Made by a program: the position numbers and the translations under genes | Shown: positions 44,666 through 56,507 of the stretch, piece after piece | Layout: every line of letters begins with the position of its first letter | Numbering within the stretch: the stretch's first letter is position 1 | Notes under the pieces: model-generated | Databases searched by the model: none | Told to the model about the DNA's origin: nothing | What the model saw: only the letters and a program-made list of their open reading frames with translations | Assembly: GCF_030052815.1 (NCBI RefSeq) | Contig: NC_079496.1 | Location: 36,419,593-36,483,592, forward strand | Origin: Hevea brasiliensis | Taxonomy: Eukaryota; Streptophyta; Magnoliopsida; Malpighiales; Euphorbiaceae | Reading direction: 5' to 3' | DNA: 64,000 nt

Positions 44666-44799
44666 CGCCGACCTGAGTGGCTTTTAGTTTCTTAACTTTA
44701 AATTTGAGTTTCAAAGTTTTTAAATCGTCCAAAATATGGGTCTGAATCTTTACATAATTCCTACACGGGAATTTTTCTTCCCTCGATAGAAATTATGTA

Positions 44800-44811
44800 A
44801 AGAGGGGCAGC
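44800..44811 (+). other. Polypurine tract of the Ogre-like element
   Basis: AAGAGGGGCAGC sits directly before the 3' LTR start TGTCGATACC. Confidence 0.8.
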
Positions 44812-45440
44812 TGTCGATACCATATTTTGGTCGATCTCTGAAATCAATAAACTTTGAAATTGATCCCTGTCACCAAGTCTCCATTCGTTTCCGATCTCTC
44901 TTCATAGGGATCTAAACCGACACCAAGTCTCCTTACCAGACGATCACATTCCCAATCTCTCTAAAAAAAAAACCGAACAAATACCAAGTTTCCGTATCAC
45001 TCAAATCCTTACCGATCTCTTGAACCAATTATTAAGGCTCTTGGCCAATTAGTCACATTTCTGATCTCTCGTCAAGCGAAATCAAAATAACATTAGGTCT
45101 TCGTGCCGTCTAGTTTTATTTTCAATCTCCCTTTTAAAATTTGATGGATAATCAAGTTAAGGCTTTAATCTGGTTTAATGATGCTTTCGATCCAAAGTGT
45201 TCAAATCAGGTTTCCAATTTTAATAATCTTAAGTCCCGTGCGATGTTTGTTCAAAGCCGATCTCATGCTCACAATGTTTTCCGACCTCTTATTCTTAGAT
45301 TAATAATCACTTTTAAGTTTGATGTTCCAATTGGTTCAGACAGTCATACGCTTATACAAGTTAGATACTTTTCGATCTCATCCAGTCATTGAACAAAAGA
45401 AAGAACTTCATTTCATTTCAAAAAAAAAAAAAAATACAAG

Positions 45441-47275
45441 TCATTCGGCTGGAGGATCACCCCCAGCCTGTTCTACATCTTGTTCACCCTCTCTATTACC
45501 CTCAGCCTCCTCCTCGCTATCCTCTTCTTCTTGGAGAGCCAGGTCCACCATCCAGGAAAAGTCCTCCTTGGGATAACGCTTCTTGAGTTCGGCCAAAAGG
45601 TCCCCGTGGGCGTTCACATAAGCACCGGCCTCCCTCGTCACTGCCTCTTCTTCTTTTGCCTTAAGTTCTGTAGTGAGACGTGCGACATCAGCAGCTCGGA
45701 GCGCCCGAGCTTCCTCAAGAGCATGGGCCTGTTTGGCCAATTTATCCTTATAGAATTTCATCCGCCCCTCAATTTCAGCTATATACTCCCGAGCGAATGA
45801 AATTTGGGCACGGGCGGAAGCCGCTTCCTGACCCACCTTCTGGATCTCCTGCTTTAAATGATGAGCCTTTTCCCGAACGATATGTTGGTTCACCAAACTC
45901 TCCACACTGAGGCTCCTAGTCTGGGTCAGGATATCATCGAGACTATTCGGGGTTAGTCTATCCCGATCCTCTCGAAGGCAGATGGAGGCCCCCAAAACCT
46001 TAGCCAAACCTGGGTTCTCCCGAACAGTTCAGTTCTTCTCCAGGGAGTGGATCAGTACTTGAGCGCCGCGGGAGAGGGTCCTCGAGGTAGGTTGGGAAGG
46101 ACCCCCTTCCGCACTCAAAGTAACTAGTGGAGGTGGTAGCGGCTATTCATGTCGAGGAGGAGACCGGATCACTTCTACTTCAGGGATCGGCGATCCCGAG
46201 GGTCGGGACGAGCCTCCCTGCATCTCCTATGGGTCGTGCCTTGGCGTCTGAGAGGCCTCGGCGCGCTTCATTTCTCGCACTTTTCTGGAGACTTCTCTCT
46301 TCCGCTTTCGGCTCTCCTTGGAAGCCTCGCCGCTCGCCATGCCTGCACAAAGGAAAAGTCAGTGAGTTCGCGAAGGCCCAAAGATCAGAGATATAGAAAG
46401 TACCGAGGCCGAGTCGAGAGAAGTGAAGCTGCGTTCTTGCCGTGTCATTGCATTGTCCAATGATGCAGTTCGACCATCACCGCATCTAAACAGGAGAATT
46501 TCTGAGTGGCCGCCTGATCTTTCAACTCCATCACCATTATGCCCTCTTCCCTATTCAGGGTGATGCGCTTCGGAAGTAATGGGCCCTGATGTAGCCAGCT
46601 ACGCGGAAAACCCTCAAAACCGGTTGGAACCTTGCTCCTCAGAATAAAAAAGCGATTCTTCCAATTCTTCAGGGAGGAGGGCAGGTCGGTAAAATGCCCA
46701 TAATGTGGTTTCGCCTTAAAAAACCAGTATTCATCGTCCTTTCGATGAGTTAGCCTATGTTGCTTGGCGAACACCTTCGCTGTAGGACTGAGTCCCTTAG
46801 CTCGGTAGAGACCTCTGTAGGCTACCAGGATCCGCCATGAGTTCGGGTGAACTTGAGCTATGCAGAATTAGTGGAATTTCAGAACTTCCTTGAAGAAGTC
46901 ATCAAAAGAAAACCGCAGCCCGGCTTTTAATTACTCTTCGTATACCATGATCATATCATTTTCTTCGAAGAAGTAATTAGCTCGGAGATTGCCATGGCAT
47001 CTGATAAGTTCGTATGAATCGGGCTGAAGGTTATATTCTTGGCTAAACGTTTGTAGATCGGTTTCTTGAAGGATTAACGGCAGCTCATCCACGGGAAGGT
47101 TTTCTCTCCTTGAGGGATGCGTCCGTCTTTAGGGTCCCACTTGACCACGGGCTGGAACGAAGGATGTAAGAGGATCAGATCGCCCGCTTGGTCCGACCAC
47201 CTCAACTTCATCAGACGATCATGAAACATGAACGGAAGGGGGGCTCGTCGCTCTCTGACCCTCGGCACCTCTCAT
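45441..47275 (-). pseudogene. Antisense PF04195-like gene in the 3' LTR
   Basis: Second copy of the antisense gene. The ATG is at 47273-47275, but an extra G in the GGGGGG run soon after shifts the frame. Blocks: GRIPQGEKTFPWM, EYNLQPDSYELIRCHGN, LKAGLRFSFDDFFKEVL, VHPNSWRILVAYRGLY and DDEYWFFKAKPHYGHF. The last 188 codons (46007 to 45441) form an intact frame here, although the 5' copy has stops in this part. It codes for a long coiled coil (HHLKQEIQKVGQEAASARAQ) and an acidic C-terminus (EEEDSEEEAEGN). Differences in where the two copies are broken suggest that a longer intact gene existed when the element inserted. Confidence 0.7.
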
Positions 47276-47430
47276 TTTCAAAGAAAAGAGAGAAATTTAA
47301 CTAAAGAAAATATCAAAACCCTTACCGGAGTGTGATCGATGTCGGAACAACTTGAAGAAATGAGAGAATTTTGGAATCGCTCGCGAGATGCTGAAAATGA
47401 CATAAGGGAGCAACTGGCTGTCCCTTCCCC

Positions 47431-47438
47431 TATTTATA
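47431..47438 (-). promoter_or_regulatory. Antisense TATA box (3' LTR copy)
   Basis: The minus strand reads GGGTATAAATAGGGGA; it corresponds to 29206-29213. Confidence 0.58.
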
Positions 47439-47720
47439 CCCGTCTGAGCATTCAATGCTCATGGTATCCCAAGCGACGCATCGGTCAGTGAAATTCGCCA
47501 GCTTTTCTGACACGTCGCAAGAACATTCCAGAAACTCATTAAATAAATAAGGGGAGATCGGCTAGTTAAAGATCGGTGAATTAAAGTAGATGTTCAGAAT
47601 TATAGATCGATTAAGGGATATTCAGTTAGGAATCGGATCGAATATGCACATTAGAGATCGGAAAGTAATTAATGCAATAATAATAAAATGATAATTGTCA
47701 AAATAAGATCTCATTTCCAA

Positions 47721-47858
47721 AGGGTCAGATTACATCATTTGGATGATCTCAAGAGATCGGATTACATTAAAGGTCAGATCACATCATTTGGGCGATCTCT
47801 AGAGATCGAATTACATTAAAGGTCAGATTACATCATTTGGGCGATCTCTAGAGATCAG
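47721..47858. repeat. Three 49-bp units with CGATCTCTAGAGATCG palindrome (3' LTR copy)
   Basis: Same array as 29497-29632. One unit keeps a perfect 16-base palindrome at 47793-47808; the next has it with the last base changed. Confidence 0.7.
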
Positions 47859-48122
47859 CGGTACATCCTACATAGTAAAGACCTATGTCAAAGCCTAGTC
47901 TCGTAGCTGAATCAAAAGATGTGTTTGATCGGGAAACCAGCCATCGACATTGGATAGATGTACAGCTCAGATGGGGTGACTATGACTCTCATGAAGATAG
48001 GAGAGGTCATCGTCAATGTTATCGCTCGGAACTGAGCTGCGGTCGAGACACCCGATGTGGTGAGGAGCCAAATGAACTTTAAAGGGCAGTCACCAATGAT
48101 AAGAGGGAAATTGGAGGTCTTC

Positions 48123-48332
48123 TCACCTGAAAATTGGTTCGCTGATTAGATCGGTCGCCCAACTCGATATCAACACGACCGACATTCTTGATCTGGATCG
48201 GTAAATTAGTCCAGTTCTCCCATTGTCATCAAAGGCGGTTATTGTGATTTTCTGATCACCAGGATCGTAAATCTTCAGTCGGAAAGTAGAGAAAATAGCC
48301 GGAAAAAGATCAAAAGCAGTCGTCGTGGTCAT
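48123..48332 (-). pseudogene. Antisense unrecognised ORF, 3' LTR copy, shortened
   Basis: Opens MTTTTAFDLFPAIFSTFRL at 48332 and follows the 5' LTR ORF for about 65 residues ([19 protein letters not shown]). An indel near 48130 then ends it early. Start and TATA context are kept. Confidence 0.45.
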
Positions 48333-48415
48333 AATGTTACCAAAAAATTAGAACAGCAGGGGAGAGGGATGGAAATAGGAAGAAATGGAATGTGGGAGAA
48401 ATTTCTAATTGAAGG

Positions 48416-48426
48416 CATATATATAG
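48416..48426 (-). promoter_or_regulatory. Antisense TATA box (3' LTR copy)
   Basis: The minus strand reads CCTATATATATGCC; it corresponds to 30190-30200. Confidence 0.58.
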
Positions 48427-49065
48427 GAAGGGTTTGAGCATTTATTACTAGCGAAAATCGAAGTGGGTGCCTCGGTGATCGAAGTAATAAATGCTTTGAT
48501 CGGATCGGCCCGGACAGAGGAGAAGGAGCTGAAATGGGAGAGATCGGGTGAGGGGCCCAACATGAGAGATCGGAAAATGGCCATAATGGAAAGATCGGAA
48601 GGGATGAGAGATCGGAAAGCAAGAAGAGGATGAGACAACTTTCAATAACTGCCATCATAATCAGAGCCGAGGTAGTTAAAGCATTGCAGACAAGATCAAA
48701 TCTCCACCACACGCCTCATCTGCAGAATCGCCCGCACTACTGACAGGTGTCAGGACATGTCATGACAGTCCTGTACATTTCGATCTCCACCATTGATCTA
48801 ACTTGTAAGGACGAGTCCGGAGCCCTTGGATCAAAGAGAAGGCGATAAGACCGGTGCCTTTTATTCCCAGCCCTCGGATCTCCCTTGACAAGAAAGTTTT
48901 GGAACCGTTGGATTAGAAAGGAGAAAGGACCAATATTCTGAAGAGGATCTCAGCCGTTCATCTTGATTCTCCTTAATTCCCAAGCATCAGATCATGTCCT
49001 TTAAATCCTAACCTTCCATCTCCCTCAAAGAAAATCTTGACCCTTCATTGGGAGCACCTGTTCCC

Positions 49066-49073
49066 TATAAATA
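49066..49073 (+). promoter_or_regulatory. Sense TATA box of the Ogre-like 3' LTR
   Basis: CCCTATAAATACCTGCATG, identical in context to 30841-30848. Transcription from here would run into the Athila pol sequence. Confidence 0.65.
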
Positions 49074-50077
49074 CCTGCATGAAAACTGTTGAAGGGGGAC
49101 GAAAAAAGGGGCGGTGATTATAGTGAAAAAGCTATGAAAATTGATTCAGTTTTGCTACTCTGCTATTTTTTTAAGCTAGAAAAAACTTCAGAAACCAGTT
49201 TTCTAAAGTGTTTTTTCTTTGAAAGAGTGTTGGACATTGGAACTCTTGATTTTCAGTTTATTCATTGCTCTGTGATACCATTTCTTAGTTCCAGTTCTGT
49301 TTTCATCACTTTTATAGCCACTTTTATTTTCCGAGCTCAATCTCATTCATTGTCATTCCGGTTCGATTACATTCTAACTTGGTATTCTTCATTTCAAGGT
49401 AAGCATTAGTCCCCAAATTATTAGTACGCAACTTTGCAACATTCGTGACTCCATAGTTAGTTCAATAGGTTCAACTTCCTATAGGTGAGTGTCTGACCCA
49501 TTGCCCTATTCAATGTTTTTCTTTATTTTTTATTTTTTTTTTATATTCGTAATTTTTGTTAAAGTTTGTCTTTATGTTAGAAGGTCCCACGTAGGTGGTT
49601 ATTCTCTTGAGTTTATCTTTTGATACATCAGTTCATGTTATTTATTTGTTCTTGGTCTTTTATTATATCTTAATATAGGTGTTCTGGTTACGGTAGCGTA
49701 TAGGTAGTTTGATAAAATGTTGGTAACTGTATCTTAACACAAGAGTTTCTTTAAATAAAAGTTCGAATAATAAATCAGAGAAAATTATAAAGACGAGCCA
49801 CTAGACTAGCTCAAGAAGGTGACTGGGCAAGGTGGGGAGTCGGAGTAAAATCGAATTTCAGACTAGCAAATGAAATAGAGCAAATATAGCTTGTCAAAAG
49901 GTACTGGTAAGGCGACCACATAGGAGATCGGTAAAAATTAAGTATGGTTTCCCCTATCTAGTCACAAGGTACCGATGAGTTAATAAAAGCTTAATCAGGG
50001 TTCCTAGTGTTTTCGGATGCCAGAACCCTTAGCCTAAGGTCCTTGCGCGATACGAACATAATTAAAGTTCAAGAGGT

Positions 50078-50570
50078 CGGGGGAGAGTTCTTACCTGATC
50101 CTCATCCAAACCAAATAGGAGATCGGAGGAGAGTTCTTATCCGAGATCCTTTATCAAACTCTAAAATTAATTATTAAAGAGATCGGAGGAGAGTTCTTAT
50201 CCGATTCTCAATTAAAAGTTTTAATAAATATTAAAGAGATCGGAGGAGAGTTCTTATCCAATTCTCAATTAAAAGTTTTAATAAATATTTAAAAAATATC
50301 GGAGGAGAGTTCTTATCCGATCTTTAATCAAAATTTTTAATAATCATTTAAAGAGATCGAAGGAGAGTTTTTATCCGATTCTTAATTAAGAGTTTTAATA
50401 AATATTTAAAGGGATCGGAGAAGAGTTCTTATCCGATCATCAATCAAAACTTTTAATAATCATTTAAAGAGATCGGAGGAGAGTTCTTATCCGATTCTCA
50501 ACCAAAATTTTAATAAATATGTGGAGATCGGAGGAGAGTTCTTATCCGAGATCTATCATTCAAACTTTAA
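50078..50570 (+). repeat. Nine-copy LTR tandem repeat (3' LTR copy)
   Basis: Same GATCGGAGGAGAGTTCTTAT units as at 31848-32345, with similar copy number and a few private substitutions. Confidence 0.85.
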
Positions 50571-51045
50571 ATAGAGTATCCCCAGAGATCGGAAAAGCTT
50601 TTACCTGGATTTTCTCAAATTCAAACTAAGACAGCACAATACGCAAAGTAACCCCCTAAATAAAACTAATACGCAACACCAACTCACTAAGGGTCATCTC
50701 ATTTATTTATGTATCTGGGTAACCCGAATTAGTGAAAAATCAAATATTCCCTTTTATCAAAGGGATCAACATCTTCATCCTAACCCCCCCCCTAACTATC
50801 GATTTTAATAAAGCGCGTAAGGTTAAATCTGCTCACCCTCATTGAGGGACGAGGTGGGGTGCCTAACACCTTCCCCACCCGTTTACGGACCCTGAACCTA
50901 GAATCTCTATTTTTGAAGTGGTTTCATTTTAATTTATTTTCATAAATGGTTTTCTTTAATTTCCCTCAAAATTAAAGTGGTGACTCCTCACTCTTTTCCA
51001 CTTCGATGAGTGTTCGTCTAGGCGACCGCAAAATACCTTGCGACA

Positions 51046-52330
51046 GAACACCAAAGAAGACTTAACCCAAATATTAAAGAAGTAGTCAAGAAAGAAATTT
51101 TAAAATTATTAGATGCAGGTATCATATACCCAATTTCTAATAGTAAATGGGTTAGTCCAGTACATGTAGTTCCTAAGAAGGATGGGACAACTATTATCCA
51201 AAATGCAAACAATGAACTAATCCCTACTAGAGTAGTCACTGGTTGGCGAATGTGCATAGATTATAGGAAATTGAACAGTACTACCAGAAAAGACCATTTT
51301 CCTCTCCCTTTCATCGACCAAATGTTAGAAAGGTTAACAAAGCACTCTTATTTTTGTTATCTAGATGGGTATTTGGGATTCTTCCAAATTCCCATTCACC
51401 CAGAAGACCAAGAAAAGACCACATTCACTTGCCCTTATGGAACATTTACATATAGGAGAATGCCTTTTAGTCTTTGTAATGCCCTTGCTACCTTTCAAAG
51501 ATGCATGATGGCTATTTTTTTATTATATTGAAAATATCATGGAAGTTTTTATGGATGATTTTTCTGTCTATGGAACTACTTTTCATGATTGCCTAGCTAA
51601 TTTATCTAAGGTATTGCAAAGATGTGAAGAATCAAACCTGGTCCTAAATTAGGAAAAATGCCACTTCATGGTAAGCAAAGGTATAGTTCTGGGACATTTG
51701 ATATCAAAGAGAGGAATTGAGATTAATAAGGCAAAAATTGAGATCATTGAAAACATGCCACCACTAACATCAGTCAAGGGAGTGCGAAGCTTTTTGGGAC
51801 ATGCAGGGTTCTACAGAAGATTCATTAAAGATTTTTCCAAAATAGCTAAGCCACTTACCAACCTGTTAAGTCAAGATGTTCCCTTTCATTTTGATGAAAG
51901 TTGCCTTGTTTCTTTTAATAGGATCAAATAAGCCCTGATCTCAGCACCAATTATGTAGCCACCAAATTGGGAGCTACCATTCAAGGTGATGTGCGATGCG
52001 AGTGACTTTGCAGTTGGAGCGGTGCTCGTTCAAAGAAAAGATAAAAAGCTCCATGCCATTTATTATGCCAGCAAGACACTCAATGACGCGTAAATCAATT
52101 ATGCTACACAGAGAAGGAATTTCTAGCAATAGTGTTTGCAATGGACAAATTCAGATCTTAATTAATTGGGACAAAAGTCATTGTATGCACAGATCATGCT
52201 GCAATCTGGTACCTTTTGAACAAGAAGGAAGCAAAACCAAGGCTGATTCGATGGATTCTACTTTTGCAAGAATTTGACCTTGAAATCAAGGATAAAAAGG
52301 GATCTGAAAATATAGTTGCTGACCATCTTT
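51046..52330 (+). pseudogene. Athila B reverse transcriptase and RNase H
   Basis: Resumes the reading broken at 26586: KEILKLLDAGIIYPISNSKW, VSPVHVVPKKDGTT, NNELIPTR, VTGWRMCIDYRKLNSTTRKD, GTFTYRRMPFSLCNALATF. A one-base slip in a T-run near 51520 precedes the catalytic FMDDFSVYG. VKGVRSFLGHAGFYRRFI leads to RNase H: MCDASDFAVGAVLVQRKDKK and AIYYASKTLNDA, a frameshift near 52105, then [20 protein letters not shown] and ADHLSRL. Stops at about 51650 (TGG to TAG) and 51930, 51957 and 52091 (CAA/CAG type) are mostly C-to-T or G-to-A. This copy is dead but was once a complete Athila polymerase. Confidence 0.88.
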
Positions 52331-52649
52331 CTAGGCTGAAATTGGAGTACACAGGAGACTTTGAGGATTTGCCAATTGATGACTCATTTCCTGATGAGCA
52401 ATTACTTGCATTCTCCAAGGCTCCATGGTATGCTGACTTTATTAATTTTCTTGTATGCAGGGTATTGCCTCCAAATATGACTTATCAGCAAAGGAAGAAA
52501 TTCCTACATTATGTGAGATATTACATATGGGAGAAACCTCTACTGTACAAGAAATGTAATGATGGACTGATAAGAAGATGCATACCAGAGGAAGATATGG
52601 AAAGTATCCTTCATCACTGCCATTCATCACTATATGGAGGACATTTTGG
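52331..52649 (+). pseudogene. Athila B integrase, N-terminal part
   Basis: Open reading continues from RNase [78 protein letters not shown] and [19 protein letters not shown] is the Athila form of the integrase zinc domain. It is cut at TTTGG by the copia element; the reading continues at 62141 with TSKIVAKILQAGFYWP. Confidence 0.87.
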
Positions 52650-54761
52650 TGTTAGTAGTATGCCCTAGAGCATATCATTTAGAATGTATCTTGTACATGT
52701 TTTTATTAATAAAAGGCATTTTTACTTTTCCATTTACATAATATATTTATGTGTAATAGAAAAGGTCCATTGATATTTTGTTAGAAATTCTATTCTTAAG
52801 TTGTTAAGAATATGAGTAACAGTATTTCTAGTACAAAGTATCATAAATAGGTTCACAATTAAGGATACTTCATAATAAGGACATGACTTATCCAGAAAGA
52901 TTGTATTCATGTTTGTTCCCAAGTTATTTATATGAGATATAAATAAGATGGAATGGTGAGTCTCATGCCATATGACAAACATGATAGGCACTTATAAATG
53001 ATAAGTAGGCTGAACCAGTGACACTTACGACAAGCACATGGAGTTTACTCTTGTCATTGCATTGTCATAAATCATATCAGTGCATATAATCTTTAGACCT
53101 GAGATAGCACAGTTATCTTGTATATAGGTGGTTTGAGTTTGATACTGCTTTCATACTTGTACAGTGTATGGGGTATATGGGCATGTGTTGGCTCCTATTA
53201 GTTATATATGGAGGTAGGTGTTGATCAAGATGGAATATGTTCCTCTAAGTAAATAGAGATAAAATCCTATGTTCATTTAATTGTTCTTGATGTTTCAAGT
53301 TCCTAGCCAGGACAAATAGATTTATTCAGAAAAGAGTTTCTGATGAGAAAATCTTTTAATCAAGAACTGGAATTAAAAGAGAACATAATATTCATAGCAA
53401 ATGGAGTTTGACATAAACCATGACTCCAGCTTGAGTTGGGATTTTCTAACAGAGAGATTCTAGTGCATGGTAACATAAGATTATAGGTTCATTTAAGGTA
53501 AACCTTATTACTAATTGGGTGGCCATGGCATGCTATGCTAGGTGTTAACTATAGTCTATGAGGTGCATAAAATGATTTAGAGAAATCATTTATGGTAAGA
53601 AAGAGTTCTGATGATATTAAGAGTTGATATCATGTCTCATTGCCAATTAGTGATGAGCCTAATAAGTCACACACGTACACAAGTTATCACGTAATTAAAT
53701 ATGATTTAATTAATTAATTAAAGAGTTTAATTGATTAATTAAATATGTTTGGTTTGCAATTAGATTACAAAGTCCCTAGCATGACTTGAAACCAAATCGA
53801 GATTATTGGATGTACAATATAAGTTAAATTTATGTTTAAAGTGTTTAAATATGAATTTAATTAATAAAAAATTAATTAATAAAAATTAATTAATGAATTT
53901 ATATTTGATATAAATTGATTAGAAGAAAAGAAATAATTATTTTGAGTTGAGAACTCAAAATTAAGACACAGGGGCATTTTGGTCATTTCACAGGGTGACA
54001 TGTGAGACCATGAGATGGTGACACATGGCATTACACATAAGCTTGCCAAATGTCTTTTAATCATATAAGATGATTGAAATTAAGATTAAATATAGGTTTG
54101 ACACTTGGCACAATGTGATTGGGTCAATTAAACCTAAAACCAATCAAAGGGTTTAATGTGGCAATGGTTTAATGTATTAACCTAGCTATATAAGTGTTGT
54201 TATGAAGAGAAAAAAAAATACAACCAGTAGCTCGTCATCCTTGGTGCTGCCCCCCAAGAGTCTCCCTTCTCTTTCTCTTCATCTTTCATCTATTCCAAGA
54301 GATTAGCAAACAATCTCTTGAATTAAAAATACTAGAAATTATTTCTAGTGTCCTGTTTGCATCTTTAATCTCTTAAAAGGCAGAACTTGATTTTCTAAAC
54401 AATAGAAAAAGCTTTAGAAGCTATTCAAGGGCTGCCATATATGTTTTTGGTGTGGACAAGCTAGAGGGACAATATCTGGTGTCCTGAAGATGCATCTCAA
54501 AGGCGAAAATACACTGCAGTGCATCAAGAGGTTAGTGTTTTTGTTCTTGATTTAATCTAGGGTTCTAAAATTAATCTGATTAATTTTAAAATCTTAAATG
54601 GCAAATACAGATCAAAAAACATATTAAAAGTGTTTTATTATGTTGTTTATCATTGAAATCAAATAGCTAAAAAATAAATCTTGCATGATGCATGTGACCC
54701 TAGGTGAAAATTTTTTATTTGAATGGTATAAACTTGTGTTTTTCATGCTTCCGCTCCTTCA
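52650..54761 (+). repeat. 5' LTR of the copia element
   Basis: TGTTAGTAGTATGCCCTAGA to CATGCTTCCGCTCCTTCA. Long for a copia LTR. Contains TTAATTAATTAA-rich stretches around 53705-53900 and a TATA box at 54187. Confidence 0.9.
54187..54194 (+). promoter_or_regulatory. TATA box of copia 5' LTR
   Basis: TATATAAG in CTAGCTATATAAGTGTTG, shared by the solo LTR (17469) and the 3' LTR (61567). Confidence 0.6.
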
Positions 54762-54763
54762 AT

Positions 54764-54775
54764 TAGTATCAGAGC
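54764..54775 (+). other. Copia primer-binding site
   Basis: TAGTATCAGAGC, two bases after the LTR. The usual initiator-Met form is TGGTATCAGAGC; the single G-to-A change fits the general decay. Confidence 0.78.
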
Positions 54776-56507
54776 CACTTTATTTGCCATTTAGATTTTT
54801 GATTATATGATTTAATTATGTGTTTTGATCATAAGATGATTTATCCATTGCTAGTTGCAATGGATGTGTGGCGGCTTGCTTGAAGAACACCAACATGGTA
54901 CGCATGGTGTGGCTTCATAGGTGGCTCAAGGTTTGGCTTTTTAATTTGCAATTGTTGTATGATCTAAAAGCTCATCCTATGTCTAATTAAATTGTTTAAT
55001 TATAATTTTAATCACACAATTAAATTTGATTCAAATCAGAATTTTAAAAATTGTTTGAATGTGATTCAAATCTGAATTTTTTAAGTTGTTTGAATCATAT
55101 TTAAATATGATTTTTTAAAGTTGTTTGAATAATATTCAGATCTGAATTTTTAAAAATTGTTTGAATGTGATTCAAATCTGATTTTTTAAAAATTGTTTGA
55201 ATGTGATTCAAATCTGAATTTTTAAGGTTGTTTGAATGTGATTCAAATCTGAATTTTTAAATTTGTTTGAATGAGATTCAAATCTGAATTTTTTAATTTA
55301 TTTGAATCATATTCAAATCTGGATTTTTAAGTTGAATATGAGATATTTAATTTAATTTAAGTATGTATGTTTTATTTAATTGTTAAATAGTGGTATGCAT
55401 GATGGATGATCATGGACTATAAAAGACCAATGTGATTGGATTTATTTCTTTTATGTTTCTTTGGGATTATAAATTAATTAATTTATTTTAATTTATTTTG
55501 GGCATGTATCATTAAGTTTGTAATAATTTTTGGATTGTAATTTCATTTATTTAAGTTCTTGTAAATTCGCCATGGTATGCCAAGAATTACTATGTAATTG
55601 GATTGCAAGAAGATCAAGGAGGTCAAGAGCGTTGGTGGGACCAGTGGGAGGAATTCAAGATCAAGTGTTGATTATGTACTCCTTCAGCAACTCTTATAAA
55701 ATGAGTGAATGAAATGCACCTAGGAATGCCCTGATTCAATTCTTCGTGTCTCAGAATTGAATAACTTAGAAAGTCCATGATCATACCATATTTACTGCTT
55801 ATCCATGATTGCATGAGATGTATGGGAATGTATGCACTATGTGATATATGCATGTTAAATGGATATTGTGCAAAGTGAGACCTTAATAGTAATTAGAATG
55901 ACCATAAAATCTTCCAAAAAAATGATTAAGTTGGAAATGCTATAATTAAAGTAATTATAACATAGGCCCTCCCTTGAGGTAATTATTTTAAGAAATTTTA
56001 AATACTTGCATAAGATGCAATTAATTTAAGAGATTTTTTTTAGAATAATTGTTAAGCCTGAGATATTGTAAATATGTAAATGGTTTGGTGGCCAATATTG
56101 GATTTACCTAAGGACATTAAAATTATTTGCATAATTACTAGCTCAATGGGATCAACTTAACTAATGCAAGATAAGTCAATAATGGATGTACCTGAGATTT
56201 TGAGCATTAGGGGCTAGGTCAAGGATTGAACCTCACATGAGATGTGATGGGCAAGAAGTTGCTCACTTATAGTTTATTGTAATTCCAATAATAGATGTAC
56301 CTGAGGATGATCAATAGAATTATAAGAATCCAATCACCCACTAGAAATCCATCCAACTAGGATTTCCATTTTCTATTTTAGAAGTGTAGAATTCGCTAAG
56401 TTAGTGGGAGGACCAATTTGATTAAAAGACCATAATCATTTTGGTTAATTACATGATACATTTACTAATTAATCTGGTTATTTTCTGCAGTTAATTTTCG
56501 TATAATA
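54776..56507 (+). other. Copia leader, no gene seen
   Basis: 1.7 kb, AT-rich, between PBS and gag. Apart from the 36-bp tandem array at 55023-55330 I see no coding or structural feature; the frame at 55530-55712 has no recognisable content. Confidence 0.6.
55023..55330 (+). repeat. About 36-bp tandem repeat in the copia leader
   Basis: Eight to nine units of TTGTTTGAATGTGATTCAAA followed by TCTGAATTTTTAA. The core GATTCAAATCTGAATT is partly self-complementary (TTGAATNNNATTCAA). Confidence 0.82.

Larger units (their letters stand above)
26587..51045 (+). mobile_element. Ogre/Tat-type Ty3-gypsy element, 24.5 kb, with two LTRs
   Basis: LTRs of 6,225 and 6,234 bp flank an 12-kb interior. TSD is GAGCA (26582-26586) and GAACA (51046-51050), one substitution. 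Ogre/Tat membership rests on the extra ORF1 before gag, the CEYHGGAQGHSTDNC finger, the IDNG protease, a probable intron between protease and reverse transcriptase, a second (archaeal-type) RNase H, large size, and TGGTGACTCCACTGGGGA as PBS. The coding reading from gag to integrase keeps frame but has about 15 stops. LTR divergence is visible; in the first 76 bases I count five differences, four of them C/T. Each LTR also carries two antisense gene-like units. Confidence 0.93.
44812..51045 (+). repeat. 3' LTR of the Ogre-like element
   Basis: Collinear with 26587-32811 over the full 6.2 kb, including both antisense units, the palindrome array, the sense TATA box and the nine-copy repeat. It ends ACCTTGCGACA and is followed by the TSD GAACA, after which the Athila reading resumes. 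Substitutions are mostly C/T or G/A. Confidence 0.9.
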
